Shown piece after piece: positions 23,521 to 31,470 of a DNA stretch of 34,084 nt. The stretch comes from Synechococcus sp. AG-673-A03 (GTDB lineage: Bacteria > Cyanobacteriota > Cyanobacteriia > PCC-6307 > Cyanobiaceae), in assembly GCA_003211275.1 (NCBI GenBank), contig QCTE01000017.1, positions 1-34,084 of the forward strand. Direction: 5' to 3'. The notes under the pieces are model-generated. The model was not told where the DNA came from. It did not search any database and saw nothing but the letters and a program-made list of their open reading frames with translations. How positions within the stretch are numbered: the first letter of the stretch is position 1; every line of letters starts with the position of its first letter. The translations under genes and the position numbers were made by a program.

Positions 23521-23610
23521 ATGTTCAGGAGTCATCCTGCTCAACCGTGGCTAGCAAAGGATGCAGCTCATTTATCAGCGACGTCCCATCGCTGACAATG
23601 TTTCGCGTCG

Positions 23611-24969
23611 ATGGAGATGCAACAACACCCACCAGGAGGCAGGCCAGCGCATGATGCGGCCCAGCGCCATCTCAAGGCCTGCCACCTGCGAGCCAAGCGA
23701 GCCCGCCAGGGTTGGCGGCCCTGGATGTTGTTCGGTATTGCATCGCTCTTCTACTTCTACGAATTCTTTGCACGGGTCGCTCCCGGGGTGCTGCATTCAG
23801 AACTGACCAAGGTGTCCGGCGCCAGCGAGGGTGCATTCGGCTTCTCGATGAGTCTGTATTTCCTGGCCTATGCGCCTGCGCAGCTGCTCGTTGGCCGTCT
23901 GCTGGATCGCCATGGTGTGCGAGCTGTTGCGGCTCCGGCATCGCTGCTGGTTGCACTTGGATGCCTGCTCTTCGCCACATCAAACAACATTGTGCTGATG
24001 GGTTTGGGGCGTTTCCTTCAGGGGCTTGGCAGTTCTGTGGCCTATCTGGGTGTGATCTATCTTTCACTGATCTGGCTGCCGCCTCAACGTCACGGCATGG
24101 TCCCGGGGATGGTTACTGGTATCGGCACGCTGGGGGCGGCAACAGCGCAGTTTCCGCTGCTGCTGATTTCAGATCACTTCGGATGGAGGATGCCGCTGTT
24201 GATCTGCACGGTGGCGGGCGTCGTCATCGCCTGGCTGATCTGGAGCTTTCTGCCGAGACGACCGACATGGTTTATGGAGCTGATGCGAGAGGACGGCTTT
24301 GATCCCGACAGCCCCGAGCCGATGGGATTTCAGCTCAACAGAATTCTGCACAAACGCAGCCTCTGGATTCTTGCGCTGGCTGCCGCGGGGGTTTATTTGC
24401 CGGTTTCTGTGATCGGTGATCTCTGGGGTGTGTCCTTCTTCAGCATCGAGGCCGGTCTTCCCGATGATCAGGCCAGCTTGATCACCACCCTGGTGTTCAT
24501 CGGCTTCGCCATCGGTGGTGTGGTCGCTGGCCACTGGTCCGATCGCATTGGTCACCGCAAGGTCTTGTTCACCTCAGGAGCTATCAGTGCAGCCTGCTTC
24601 GCCCTGCTGCTCTGCTTCACCAGTCGTCTACCGGTCAGCCTCGTGGCTGTGCTGGTGGCCGCACTGGGATTCACCTCGGGAAGTCAGGTTTTGGCCTTTG
24701 TGATGGTCGCCGACACCGCCAAGCGGCATACACGCGCGATCACGCTTGCCTTCGTCAATTTCATCGTGATGTTTTTTCCGGTGATTGTGCAACCCACCGT
24801 GGGCCTGTTCTCTCAATGGGGGCTGCCGTCGGGACTACGACCCTCATCGATGCAGGAGCTGCAGGGATATGCGGTTGTGGTGGTGGGAATGTTGGCCGCG
24901 GCAGGTCTGAGTCTTCTCGTGCAGGACACCAGTCCGCGAGATGAGGAAGGCGTTCTGCTGAGCCATTGA
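23611..24969 (+). CDS. Major facilitator superfamily transporter
   Basis: This 452-residue protein has about 12 membrane segments. MFS motif A occurs twice: GRLLDRHGVR between TM2 and TM3, and GHWSDRIGHRK after TM8, which marks the two six-helix halves. The cytoplasmic N-terminus (about 35 residues) is basic. FYFYEFFARVAPGV in TM1 resembles transporters of organic anions or sugar phosphates, but the substrate cannot be assigned. It begins 91 bases after the RND stop and may be read through from that operon. The reductase gene follows closely. Confidence 0.85.
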   Translation: MEMQQHPPGGRPAHDAAQRHLKACHLRAKRARQGWRPWMLFGIASLFYFYEFFARVAPGVLHSELTKVSGASEGAFGFSMSLYFLAYAPAQLLVGRLLDRHGVRAVAAPASLLVALGCLLFATSNNIVLMGLGRFLQGLGSSVAYLGVIYLSLIWLPPQRHGMVPGMVTGIGTLGAATAQFPLLLISDHFGWRMPLLICTVAGVVIAWLIWSFLPRRPTWFMELMREDGFDPDSPEPMGFQLNRILHKRSLWILALAAAGVYLPVSVIGDLWGVSFFSIEAGLPDDQASLITTLVFIGFAIGGVVAGHWSDRIGHRKVLFTSGAISAACFALLLCFTSRLPVSLVAVLVAALGFTSGSQVLAFVMVADTAKRHTRAITLAFVNFIVMFFPVIVQPTVGLFSQWGLPSGLRPSSMQELQGYAVVVVGMLAAAGLSLLVQDTSPRDEEGVLLSH

Positions 24970-24991
24970 AAACAGGAAGGTTGCAGCTGTG

Positions 24992-26173
24992 ATGGAGTCG
25001 TCATCGACTGTTGATGTGCTCGTCGTCGGTGGCAATGGGCGCGTCGGCGCCTCAACCGTGCGTTGGCTCCATCGCCTCTCCTCCCGTTGCAGCGCGAGTG
25101 CGCCACTCAGACTTGCGATTGGCGGTCGCAGCAGGGCCCATTTTGAGGCTGTGCGCAATCGTCTCGATGTCCCAGAGCTCATCTTCAGGCCGGTGGATCT
25201 CGAGGCTGAGATGAACTCGCTCGTCGCGGTGGTACGTGGCGCAAAGCTGGTGGTGCATACGGCAGGACCATTCCAGGGGCGCACGCAACCTGATCTCCTC
25301 CGTGCCTGCATCGAAGCAGGAGTGCCGTATTGCGATGTCTGTGATGAGTACAGCCTCAGTCGTCTTGCCAAGGACCTCTCGGGAAAGGCCGCGGCGGCTG
25401 GGATCCCTGCGGTGGTGTCGTGTGGAATCTGGCCTGGCGTCAGTGCACTCATGGCGGCGGAGGCGGTGCAACAGCTTGGGGGGCCGGCGAGCTGTGAACG
25501 CATTGAGCTGAGCTTTTTTACAGCTGGAACCGGCGGTGCCGGTCCCACCATCGTGAGTGCCACCTTCCTGCTGCTGGCCACCAAAGTGCTGACCTATCGG
25601 AATGGAATGCTCACGCCCAAAGAGCCATGGACTGAGCGTCGGCTCGTTGACTTCGGTGTTGGTGTGGGCAGGCACGCCTGCTTCCTGCTCGACAACCCCG
25701 ATGTGCCCACGACCGTTGAATCGTTGGCTGTTGCCAACTGTGCTTCTCGCTTCGGCACCGCACCCGCTGTCTGGAACAGTCTGTTTGCCGCCATGAAACT
25801 GTTGCCGAGCGATTGGCTGCTTAATCGCGCTGCGATGCAGGGCTTGGCAGTGGTCTCGATGCCTGTTATCAGATTGGTCGACAAGCTTGTCGGCGCCACC
25901 AATGCCATGCGTGTTGATGGCTTCAGCAAAGCTGATGTCAGTTCAGGTTTCCCTGAAAAGGTCACGCTGCGCTGCGTGCATGCGGATCTCGAGGATTGCG
26001 TGGGTCAGGCCACAGCAGCATTCGCGATGGAGCTGCTGAGAGGGCGTTCAGGTCATCCGTCTGCAGAGCAGACCATTCCCGCAGGTGTCTGGTATCCGGC
26101 CGAGCTGCAGGCAAAGGCACGCAACAACATCCTGGAGGTGGCCCGAGAAAACGCATTGGTCTGGGAGATCTGA
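24992..26173 (+). CDS. Saccharopine dehydrogenase-like NAD(P)-dependent reductase
   Basis: The N-terminal Rossmann motif VVGGNGRVGA is at residues 11-20. The typical second segment LRLAIGGRSRAHFEAV and the strand KLVVHTAGPFQ follow, then ACIEAGVPYCDVCDE, all marks of the Sacchrp_dh_NADP family. The C-terminal half is variable and would bind the substrate. Its reaction is unknown; relatives include trans-acting enoyl reductases and lysine-pathway enzymes. The ATG with AGGAAGG 12-18 bases upstream was preferred over the adjacent GTG. An unrelated relic gene follows on the other strand. Confidence 0.82.
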   Translation: MESSSTVDVLVVGGNGRVGASTVRWLHRLSSRCSASAPLRLAIGGRSRAHFEAVRNRLDVPELIFRPVDLEAEMNSLVAVVRGAKLVVHTAGPFQGRTQPDLLRACIEAGVPYCDVCDEYSLSRLAKDLSGKAAAAGIPAVVSCGIWPGVSALMAAEAVQQLGGPASCERIELSFFTAGTGGAGPTIVSATFLLLATKVLTYRNGMLTPKEPWTERRLVDFGVGVGRHACFLLDNPDVPTTVESLAVANCASRFGTAPAVWNSLFAAMKLLPSDWLLNRAAMQGLAVVSMPVIRLVDKLVGATNAMRVDGFSKADVSSGFPEKVTLRCVHADLEDCVGQATAAFAMELLRGRSGHPSAEQTIPAGVWYPAELQAKARNNILEVARENALVWEI

Positions 26174-26189
26174 ACTGGCAGGAGCCTGA

Positions 26190-26396
26190 TCACTTCGGCC
26201 TGTGCCGTGAGATGCAGCGGAAGCCGAGGTGACTGGTGCTTTCGCTGGCTTCCTGAGGAGAGCGGGCAGCTGGGCGGAAGCGGAGGCATTACTGAGGTGA
26301 ACAGAGGTGTGAGCCGCCTTTGATGATTTTCAGGTCGCCCCCGGCTCTGATCGGAGCAACCCCGCCTGCCTCGAACCAGGGAAGCGGTTGGTGCAG
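26190..26396 (-). pseudogene. Relic C-terminus of a formylglycine-generating enzyme (sulfatase-modifying factor)
   Basis: The minus-strand frame reads WFEAGGVAPIRAGGDL, then KIIKGGSHLCSPQ, a TAA stop (26289-26291), then CLRFRPAARSPQ and STSHLGFRC. This is the C-terminal signature of FGE/sulfatase-modifying-factor proteins, in which ...GGS-x-LC-x3-YC-x-RYRPAAR-x...LGFRC holds the two catalytic Cys. The stop replaces the Tyr before the second Cys. A further stop lies at 26397-26399, and nothing of the N-terminal three quarters is visible, because a methyltransferase gene occupies the space. FGE converts a sulfatase Cys to formylglycine. No sulfatase is in the window. Confidence 0.8.
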
Positions 26397-26434
26397 TCAG
26401 CTCTCTAGCTTTGCGTAATCTGCGACATCACCAG

Positions 26435-27151
26435 ATGACTCCGGGCTTGGTTCCGATGCCGCGCGATCGGAAGCCCGAAGTGATGGATCAGCCTGGTCTG
26501 GACCCTGTTGAGCACGACCGGGCGCTTCGGGGTCTGCGGCGCATCAATGCCATCAGCCGTTGCGTTCCAGGCTTGTTTCGCCATCTTGAATCGCTCGCAC
26601 TTGAGACTCCAACGGCTCCATTGAGCGTGCTCGAGCTGGCCTGTGGAGGAGGTGACACAGCCATCGAGCTGGCAGCGCTGGCCAAACGACGTCAGCTGAA
26701 GATGAGGATCCACGCTTGCGACCTCAATCCTGAGGCCATTCGGATCGCCCGTCGCAATGTCGCCAGGCAGAACAGCAGTGTCGAATTGTTTGTTGCCGAT
26801 GCGCTCGAACCGTCTGACGACAGAACGTTTGATGTGGTGTACTGCACTCTGTTCGTTCATCACCTCGACCCTCCGGAGGTGGTGCGACTGCTGTCCGTGA
26901 TGTCGGCCAAGGCGCGCAGACTTGTGCTGGTGGATGATCTGATCCGCAGCCGTCTGGGCTATGCACTGGCCTGGGCTGGTACTCGCTTGTTGAGCCGTTC
27001 CTGGGTGGTGCATTATGACGGCCCACTGTCAGTCCAGGCGGCATTCACTCCCTCTGAGGTCCTCGACCTTGCCGCTCAGGCCGGATTGCATCATCCGGTG
27101 CTGGAGCGCAACTGGCCAGAGCGATACCGGCTTTGCTGGAGACCCCACTGA
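26435..27151 (+). CDS. Class I SAM-dependent methyltransferase of the polyketide operon
   Basis: The SAM-binding motif I is VLELACGGGDTAI (residues 65-77). The later IHACDLNPEAI holds the acidic residue for ribose, and FDVVYCTLFVHHL is motif post-I/II. The stretch MDQPGLDPVEHDRALRGLRRIN is typical of methyltransferases coded beside bacterial type III polyketide synthases. Start choice is uncertain: TTG at 26411, ATG at 26435 and ATG at 26456 are all possible, and none has a clear ribosome-binding site. It probably methylates the oxygen or carbon of the polyketide product. The FAD oxidoreductase ATG comes 1 base after its stop. Confidence 0.85.
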   Translation: MTPGLVPMPRDRKPEVMDQPGLDPVEHDRALRGLRRINAISRCVPGLFRHLESLALETPTAPLSVLELACGGGDTAIELAALAKRRQLKMRIHACDLNPEAIRIARRNVARQNSSVELFVADALEPSDDRTFDVVYCTLFVHHLDPPEVVRLLSVMSAKARRLVLVDDLIRSRLGYALAWAGTRLLSRSWVVHYDGPLSVQAAFTPSEVLDLAAQAGLHHPVLERNWPERYRLCWRPH

Positions 27152-27152
27152 G

Positions 27153-28310
27153 ATGCAGAACCGCTGGGATGTCGTGGTGATCGGAGCGGGAGTGGCCGGT
27201 GGACTGGCCGCCCTCGACTGTGCGCGTCGAGGTCTGACTGTTCTGCTCGTTGAGAAGCGCTCCTTTCCTCGCTGGAAGGTTTGTGGTTGTTGCTTCAATG
27301 CCAATGCTTTGGCTGGCCTGGCTGCGGTTGGTTTGCCGGACTTGATTCGTGATCAGGGAGGAGTGCCTCTCGATCAGGTGCGTCTCGGCTGGAATGGCAG
27401 GACGCTGAATCTGGGGTTGCCCGGAGGCTGGGCACTCTCACGGGAGCGTTTCGATCAGGCGTTGGTCCATGCGGCTGAGGCGGCAGGAGCCACGGTGAGG
27501 TTCCAGACCGGTGCCGTTCTTGAGGAGACTTGCGCCGATGAGCGAGTGGTGCGACTGCGTCCTTCCGGTGGTGCACCAGCCGAGCGAGTTCGGGCCCGTG
27601 TTGTTCTGGTCGCAGCTGGTTTGCAGCATCAGGTCTTGGCATCAAGCGACCGGCGCACAACCTGGATCGCTCCGGACTCAAGGATTGGGGCAGGCTGCCT
27701 GATCAACGACGACGAGGTCGTTTACGCCAGCGGAACCATTCATATGGCCATTTCTCGGCGTGGTTATGTCGGCTTGGTGCGCCGTGAGGATGGCGCTCTC
27801 AATCTGGCCGCTGCTTTCGATCCCACTGCGGTGAGGTCTGCCGGTGGAGTGGCTCATGCGTCGGATCTGGTTCTGCGCCAGGCCGGATTCGCGATTCCTC
27901 GAGCTCTGGAAACATCACGCTGGCAGTTGACCCCGGCGCTGACGCGCCGTGCCGGTGTCGTCGCGGGTGATCGCTTTCTGCTGCTGGGTGATTCCACCGG
28001 TTACGTAGAACCCTTCACCGGTGAAGGCATGGCCTGGGCTCTCGCTGCCGGAGCGGCGGTGGCCCCTTTCGTGGAGGAGGCACAGGCAGCATGGAGTGCT
28101 GATCTTGAGCTGCGCTGGCAACAGAGGCTTGAGGATCTGACGGTGAGTCGTCAGCGTGTCTGCCGCCTGTTGTCGACGTTGTTACGCCAACCGCTCGCAA
28201 CAGCCGCCGTGTTCAGATTGGGATGCCATTGGCCCGCCATCCCTGAGCGTGTCATCAGTGGCCTCAATCGCGTTGTTCCCTCCACGGCCTGCCCTGATCC
28301 ATGCCACTGA
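27153..28310 (+). CDS. FAD-dependent oxidoreductase (geranylgeranyl-reductase/hydroxylase-like) of the polyketide operon
   Basis: The FAD-binding dinucleotide motif VVVIGAGVAGGLAA is at residues 7-20, the acidic residue follows in VLLVEKRSFPRWKVCG, and the second FAD motif is FLLLGDSTGYVEPFTGEGMAWAL. RWKVCGCC is the pattern of geranylgeranyl-reductase-like flavoproteins. Enzymes of this group hydroxylate or reduce polyketide and isoprenoid rings. It starts 1 base after the methyltransferase stop and overlaps the synthase by 10 bases, which implies one transcript and a shared product. Confidence 0.87.
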   Translation: MQNRWDVVVIGAGVAGGLAALDCARRGLTVLLVEKRSFPRWKVCGCCFNANALAGLAAVGLPDLIRDQGGVPLDQVRLGWNGRTLNLGLPGGWALSRERFDQALVHAAEAAGATVRFQTGAVLEETCADERVVRLRPSGGAPAERVRARVVLVAAGLQHQVLASSDRRTTWIAPDSRIGAGCLINDDEVVYASGTIHMAISRRGYVGLVRREDGALNLAAAFDPTAVRSAGGVAHASDLVLRQAGFAIPRALETSRWQLTPALTRRAGVVAGDRFLLLGDSTGYVEPFTGEGMAWALAAGAAVAPFVEEAQAAWSADLELRWQQRLEDLTVSRQRVCRLLSTLLRQPLATAAVFRLGCHWPAIPERVISGLNRVVPSTACPDPCH

Positions 28311-29398
28311 CACTCCATGGCATCGGTACGGCAGTGCCCACTCAGAGTTTGAGTCAAGCGGAAGCGCTGGAGGTGGCGCATCGCATCAATGCCGAAAGTC
28401 CTGAACAGGCCAGGCTGATGGACCGGATCTACCAGAAGACCAAGGTGCTCAACCGCGGCAGTGTGCTGCTCGGAAAGGAAGCCGATGGAGGAATGAATCG
28501 GAAGCGTCTGAGTTTTTACGGCACGGAGAGTCCCGGCACGGCAGAGCGGATGCAGGCCTTTGGCGAGCATGCAGGTGAGCTTGCGTTGCAGGCCGCTCGC
28601 GAAGCACTGAACGATTCTGGCTTCAGGCCATCAGCGATTACCCATTTAGTGACCGTGAGCTGCACCGGCTTTCAATCGCCTGGGGTCGATTTATTCCTGA
28701 TCGACAAGCTTGGACTTTCCGCTGCGGTGCAACGAACCCATGTTGGCTTCATGGGATGCCACGGAGCACTCAACGGCTTACGTGTCGCCCATGCCTTTGC
28801 CGAGATGGACCCCAGTGCGGTTGTTTTGCTCTGTGCCGTTGAGCTGTGCAGCCTGCATATGTCGTACGGCTGGCATCCCGAACAAGTGGTCGCCAATGCG
28901 TTGTTCGCCGATGGAGCGGCAGCCGTTGTCGGCTCCGCCGGACCGCCAAGGTCTGATCGAGACCTTGTCTTGCAGGGCAGTGGCTCAATGGTGATCCCCG
29001 ACAGTGCGAATCTGATGCACTGGGAGATTGGAGACCACGGCTTTTCGATGGGATTGTCGCCGCTTGTGCCGGCAACGGTGGGGGCAGCACTGTTGCCCTG
29101 GTTGCAAGATTGGCTGCAGACTCGGGCAGTTGATCTCTCGGAGATCCGCAGCTGGGCCGTGCACCCAGGCGGTCCGAAGATTCTCTCGACCTGTGCTGAG
29201 GCGTTGGGGTTGGATCCTGAGCTTCTGGGCGACTCGAGAGTCGTTCTCCAAGATCACGGCAATATGTCGTCGGCGACGATCCTGTTCATCCTCGAACGGC
29301 TGCGTCGGCGATCGGTGGCAGGCCCCTGCCTTGCGTTAGCTTTCGGCCCTGGTCTGAGTGCTGAGCTGGCACTTCTTGATCTTCAGGTGGTGATCTGA
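28301..29398 (+). CDS. Type III polyketide synthase (chalcone/stilbene-synthase family)
   Basis: This is a thiolase-fold homodimeric enzyme that extends an acyl-CoA starter with malonyl-CoA and cyclises it. The catalytic triad is complete: Cys153 in VGFMGCHGALNGLR, His288 in SWAVHPGGPKIL and Asn321 in DHGNMSSATILFIL. The 365-residue length is normal. VTVSCTGFQSPGVD is the conserved strand before the active-site region. Starter and product (alkylresorcinol, alkylpyrone or other) cannot be read from sequence; bacterial relatives of this three-gene layout make long-chain phenolic lipids. It is the last gene of the operon. Confidence 0.92.
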   Translation: MPLTLHGIGTAVPTQSLSQAEALEVAHRINAESPEQARLMDRIYQKTKVLNRGSVLLGKEADGGMNRKRLSFYGTESPGTAERMQAFGEHAGELALQAAREALNDSGFRPSAITHLVTVSCTGFQSPGVDLFLIDKLGLSAAVQRTHVGFMGCHGALNGLRVAHAFAEMDPSAVVLLCAVELCSLHMSYGWHPEQVVANALFADGAAAVVGSAGPPRSDRDLVLQGSGSMVIPDSANLMHWEIGDHGFSMGLSPLVPATVGAALLPWLQDWLQTRAVDLSEIRSWAVHPGGPKILSTCAEALGLDPELLGDSRVVLQDHGNMSSATILFILERLRRRSVAGPCLALAFGPGLSAELALLDLQVVI

Positions 29399-29427
29399 AC
29401 GTGTTGGCTGTGCAATCAGCTCTGCTG

Positions 29428-30090
29428 TTAAAACTCCGGTGTGTTCCAGGGAAAGCCTGGTGCCGTGGAGAACAGCATCAGTAAAAGTCCCTGCGCTACA
29501 AGAATGGTGCTGCACCCTGCCAGAGCCCATCGCCTGGACGTTGTTGACAACCAGTTGGCGTACAGGCGACTGAGCCAAGGCACCAGTAAGTAGCCGGTGA
29601 TTAACACCGTGATCAAGTTGCTGATCAACATGTTGAGGGGCATGGGCAGGTTGCCGAGTGTTGGACCACTCATCCACATCAACAACATCACCGAGGGGTA
29701 AAGGGCCAGCCAGACCAGAAGATTCACCTTCCAGATCGGTGTTCGCGATGGTCCTTTGGCCTGAATCCACTGGTCAAAGGAGTTTGAATCCAAGCGGAAG
29801 CGATAGTGATAGCCGATCAGTTTTTCGGCTTGATTGAGCAATTCTCTTCGCTGCGGGCTGTCCAGCCAGCGGAGGCATTGCTCCAGTTCTTCAAAGCGAA
29901 CATGCGTGGTGACCTTCACCACCGGACCAGTGTCTGACTCCTCATATACGACGTCCTGTCCGAGGTAACCGTTAAAAGCCTGAGCGGCATGGTTCATGCG
30001 CTCTTGAATGCTCTGGTAGTCCTGACGCTGTGAAGCTGCGATCGAGCTGTGAATCGTGTAAATAAATTGATTTTCAGTTTGCTCAGACAT
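29428..30090 (-). CDS. ABM-domain protein with C-terminal membrane helices
   Basis: Residues 1-95 match the dimeric antibiotic-biosynthesis-monooxygenase (ABM) alpha/beta fold, with QRQDYQSIQERMNHAAQAF and VKVTTHVRFEELEQCLRWLD. About three hydrophobic helices follow (residues 120-210), with PSVMLLMWMSGP and LVPWLSRLYANWL. Fusions of this kind are known in bacteria but their function is unclear. It converges on the polyketide synthase with 29 bases between the stops. A link to the polyketide pathway is possible but unsupported. Confidence 0.8.
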   Translation of the reverse strand: MSEQTENQFIYTIHSSIAASQRQDYQSIQERMNHAAQAFNGYLGQDVVYEESDTGPVVKVTTHVRFEELEQCLRWLDSPQRRELLNQAEKLIGYHYRFRLDSNSFDQWIQAKGPSRTPIWKVNLLVWLALYPSVMLLMWMSGPTLGNLPMPLNMLISNLITVLITGYLLVPWLSRLYANWLSTTSRRWALAGCSTILVAQGLLLMLFSTAPGFPWNTPEF

Positions 30091-30110
30091 GACGACTTAG
30101 GCCTTGATGC

Positions 30111-30590
30111 TCAATAGCGAGCCCCGTCGGGCAGCTTGCGGAATTCATCCCACACGTTGCAAGCCTCACACTTGAGAATTTGTGTGAGTTTGATGTCACG
30201 CTGCGCCTTTGGTTTCTGCATGTCGTCATTGATGGCTTCATCAGAAAACAGATCGTTGTAGTCCGACCAGGACGCCGCGTAGAACACGTTGCGAATGCCG
30301 GCCCAGTAAGTCGTGGCGTAGCACATCGGACAGCATTCGCAGCTGGTGTACATCACACAGCCAGACAGATCCCAGGTTCCTAATTTCTTGCAGGCAGCTC
30401 GAATCGCATTCACTTCAGCGTGGGCGCTCGGGTCAAGATCTCTGATCACGCTGTTACCGGCCGAGGCCACGATTTCGCCGTTCTTGGCCACCACAGCTCC
30501 AAAGGGTCCACCTGATTGATTGACGATCCCGGCTTCACGCATCTGGTGGATCGCTTCACGCATCAAGGCTTCATCGTGTGTTGCTGCCAT
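30111..30590 (-). CDS. Nucleoside/guanine deaminase-like zinc enzyme
   Basis: This CDA-fold deaminase has the zinc ligands His57 (with Glu59 as proton shuttle) in SAHAEVNAIRAA, and Cys87 and Cys90 in SCECCPMC. The motif and the 159-residue length fit guanine- or tRNA-deaminase-like hydrolases (guaD group), and the C-terminal KLPDGARY resembles guanine deaminases. The start MAATHDEALM was preferred over an upstream Met at 30686, whose extension is Arg-rich and not conserved-looking. It is 20 bases downstream of the ABM gene on the same strand order, so the ABM gene is probably independent. Confidence 0.85.
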   Translation of the reverse strand: MAATHDEALMREAIHQMREAGIVNQSGGPFGAVVAKNGEIVASAGNSVIRDLDPSAHAEVNAIRAACKKLGTWDLSGCVMYTSCECCPMCYATTYWAGIRNVFYAASWSDYNDLFSDEAINDDMQKPKAQRDIKLTQILKCEACNVWDEFRKLPDGARY

Positions 30591-30750
30591 GGCCAGGAGG
30601 AGCACTCTTCTGAAGCGTGACGATGACCATCGCTCACGACAACGAAGAGAACAAAAACGACAAACACTCGGCCGCCGATCACTCACAACCCCTCCAGAAC
30701 CTCTTCAAGCCATGGCAGACACATGCCGTAAAACAAGATTGCGCCAAGTC

Positions 30751-31470
30751 TCAGCGCTGGAAGCCTTTGATCCGGTTTGAAGCCCCGGATCTGCTGGCAA
30801 CACTCAGAAATTCGATGTGATCACTGGCCGGGTCGTAGAGGGTGTAGTTGGCGCCCGAACCCACACCAATCACGCTGCGTTTGGGCACAGGCTGTTCATG
30901 CAGCTGTTCACTGGCGTGATCTTTGACTCTGGATCGAATCTGTCCCCCTGTGAGCTGCAATCTGAACTGACGTCCACTGCGCGCCGTGAACAGTCGATTG
31001 ACATCCAGTCGAGTGAGGCGGTCGAGCAGGATCAACGGTGAAGTCGTTTCCTGCAGTTCGTCGCCCACATCCGCTGAGCTGCCGTGGATCAGGCCGCAGT
31101 CCAGCTCAATCAAGCCAAATTGCAGCGAAGCCAGCCAGTTGAGGTGCTCTGTGTCCACCGCCTGCCGTAACTGCTGAACTCCGGAGTCGTCGGATTGAAG
31201 CTGCAATTCATCGGCTTTGGCTTCCCCGCGATAGCCGTAAAGAGACAGCAATTGCTCTTCCAGCCAGCCGTAGATGCAGTGGGGATGGAGATCACCGCGT
31301 TTTGGTTGGCGTAAGCGCTTCAACAGCGCATCACACTTGGGGTGGGGGCCGATCATGTCGCCCAGAACAAAGAGATGTGCCGTTCCGCGCCGCTTCTGCA
31401 GATCGGATTGGATCTGCTCATACAGATCAAGGTCTCCACGCAGACCACTCACCAGTGCCCAACGTTCCAT
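30751..31470 (-). CDS. Degenerate metallophosphoesterase-like protein (probable pseudoenzyme)
   Basis: This 239-residue protein aligns in outline with the adjacent phosphoesterase: SGLRGDLDLYEQI for motif I, FVLGDMIGPHP for motif II, IYGWLEEQ for motif III and LIHGSSADVGDEL for motif IV. The motif I Asp and His have become Gly and Arg, motif III has lost its Asp/Asn, and no GHTH is present, so most metal ligands are gone. It overlaps the upstream gene by one base (TGATG). It may regulate or stabilise that enzyme. A new function is equally possible. Confidence 0.7.
   Translation of the reverse strand: MERWALVSGLRGDLDLYEQIQSDLQKRRGTAHLFVLGDMIGPHPKCDALLKRLRQPKRGDLHPHCIYGWLEEQLLSLYGYRGEAKADELQLQSDDSGVQQLRQAVDTEHLNWLASLQFGLIELDCGLIHGSSADVGDELQETTSPLILLDRLTRLDVNRLFTARSGRQFRLQLTGGQIRSRVKDHASEQLHEQPVPKRSVIGVGSGANYTLYDPASDHIEFLSVASRSGASNRIKGFQR

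Noticed and set aside
26290-26400. tRNA-like GGTTCGAGGC segment on the minus strand
   Set aside because: No acceptor, D or anticodon arms fit around it; the stretch is explained by the formylglycine-enzyme relic.
30617-30820. 67-residue plus-strand ORF between the deaminase and phosphoesterase genes
   Set aside because: It overlaps the phosphoesterase 3' end by 70 bases and has no recognisable features.
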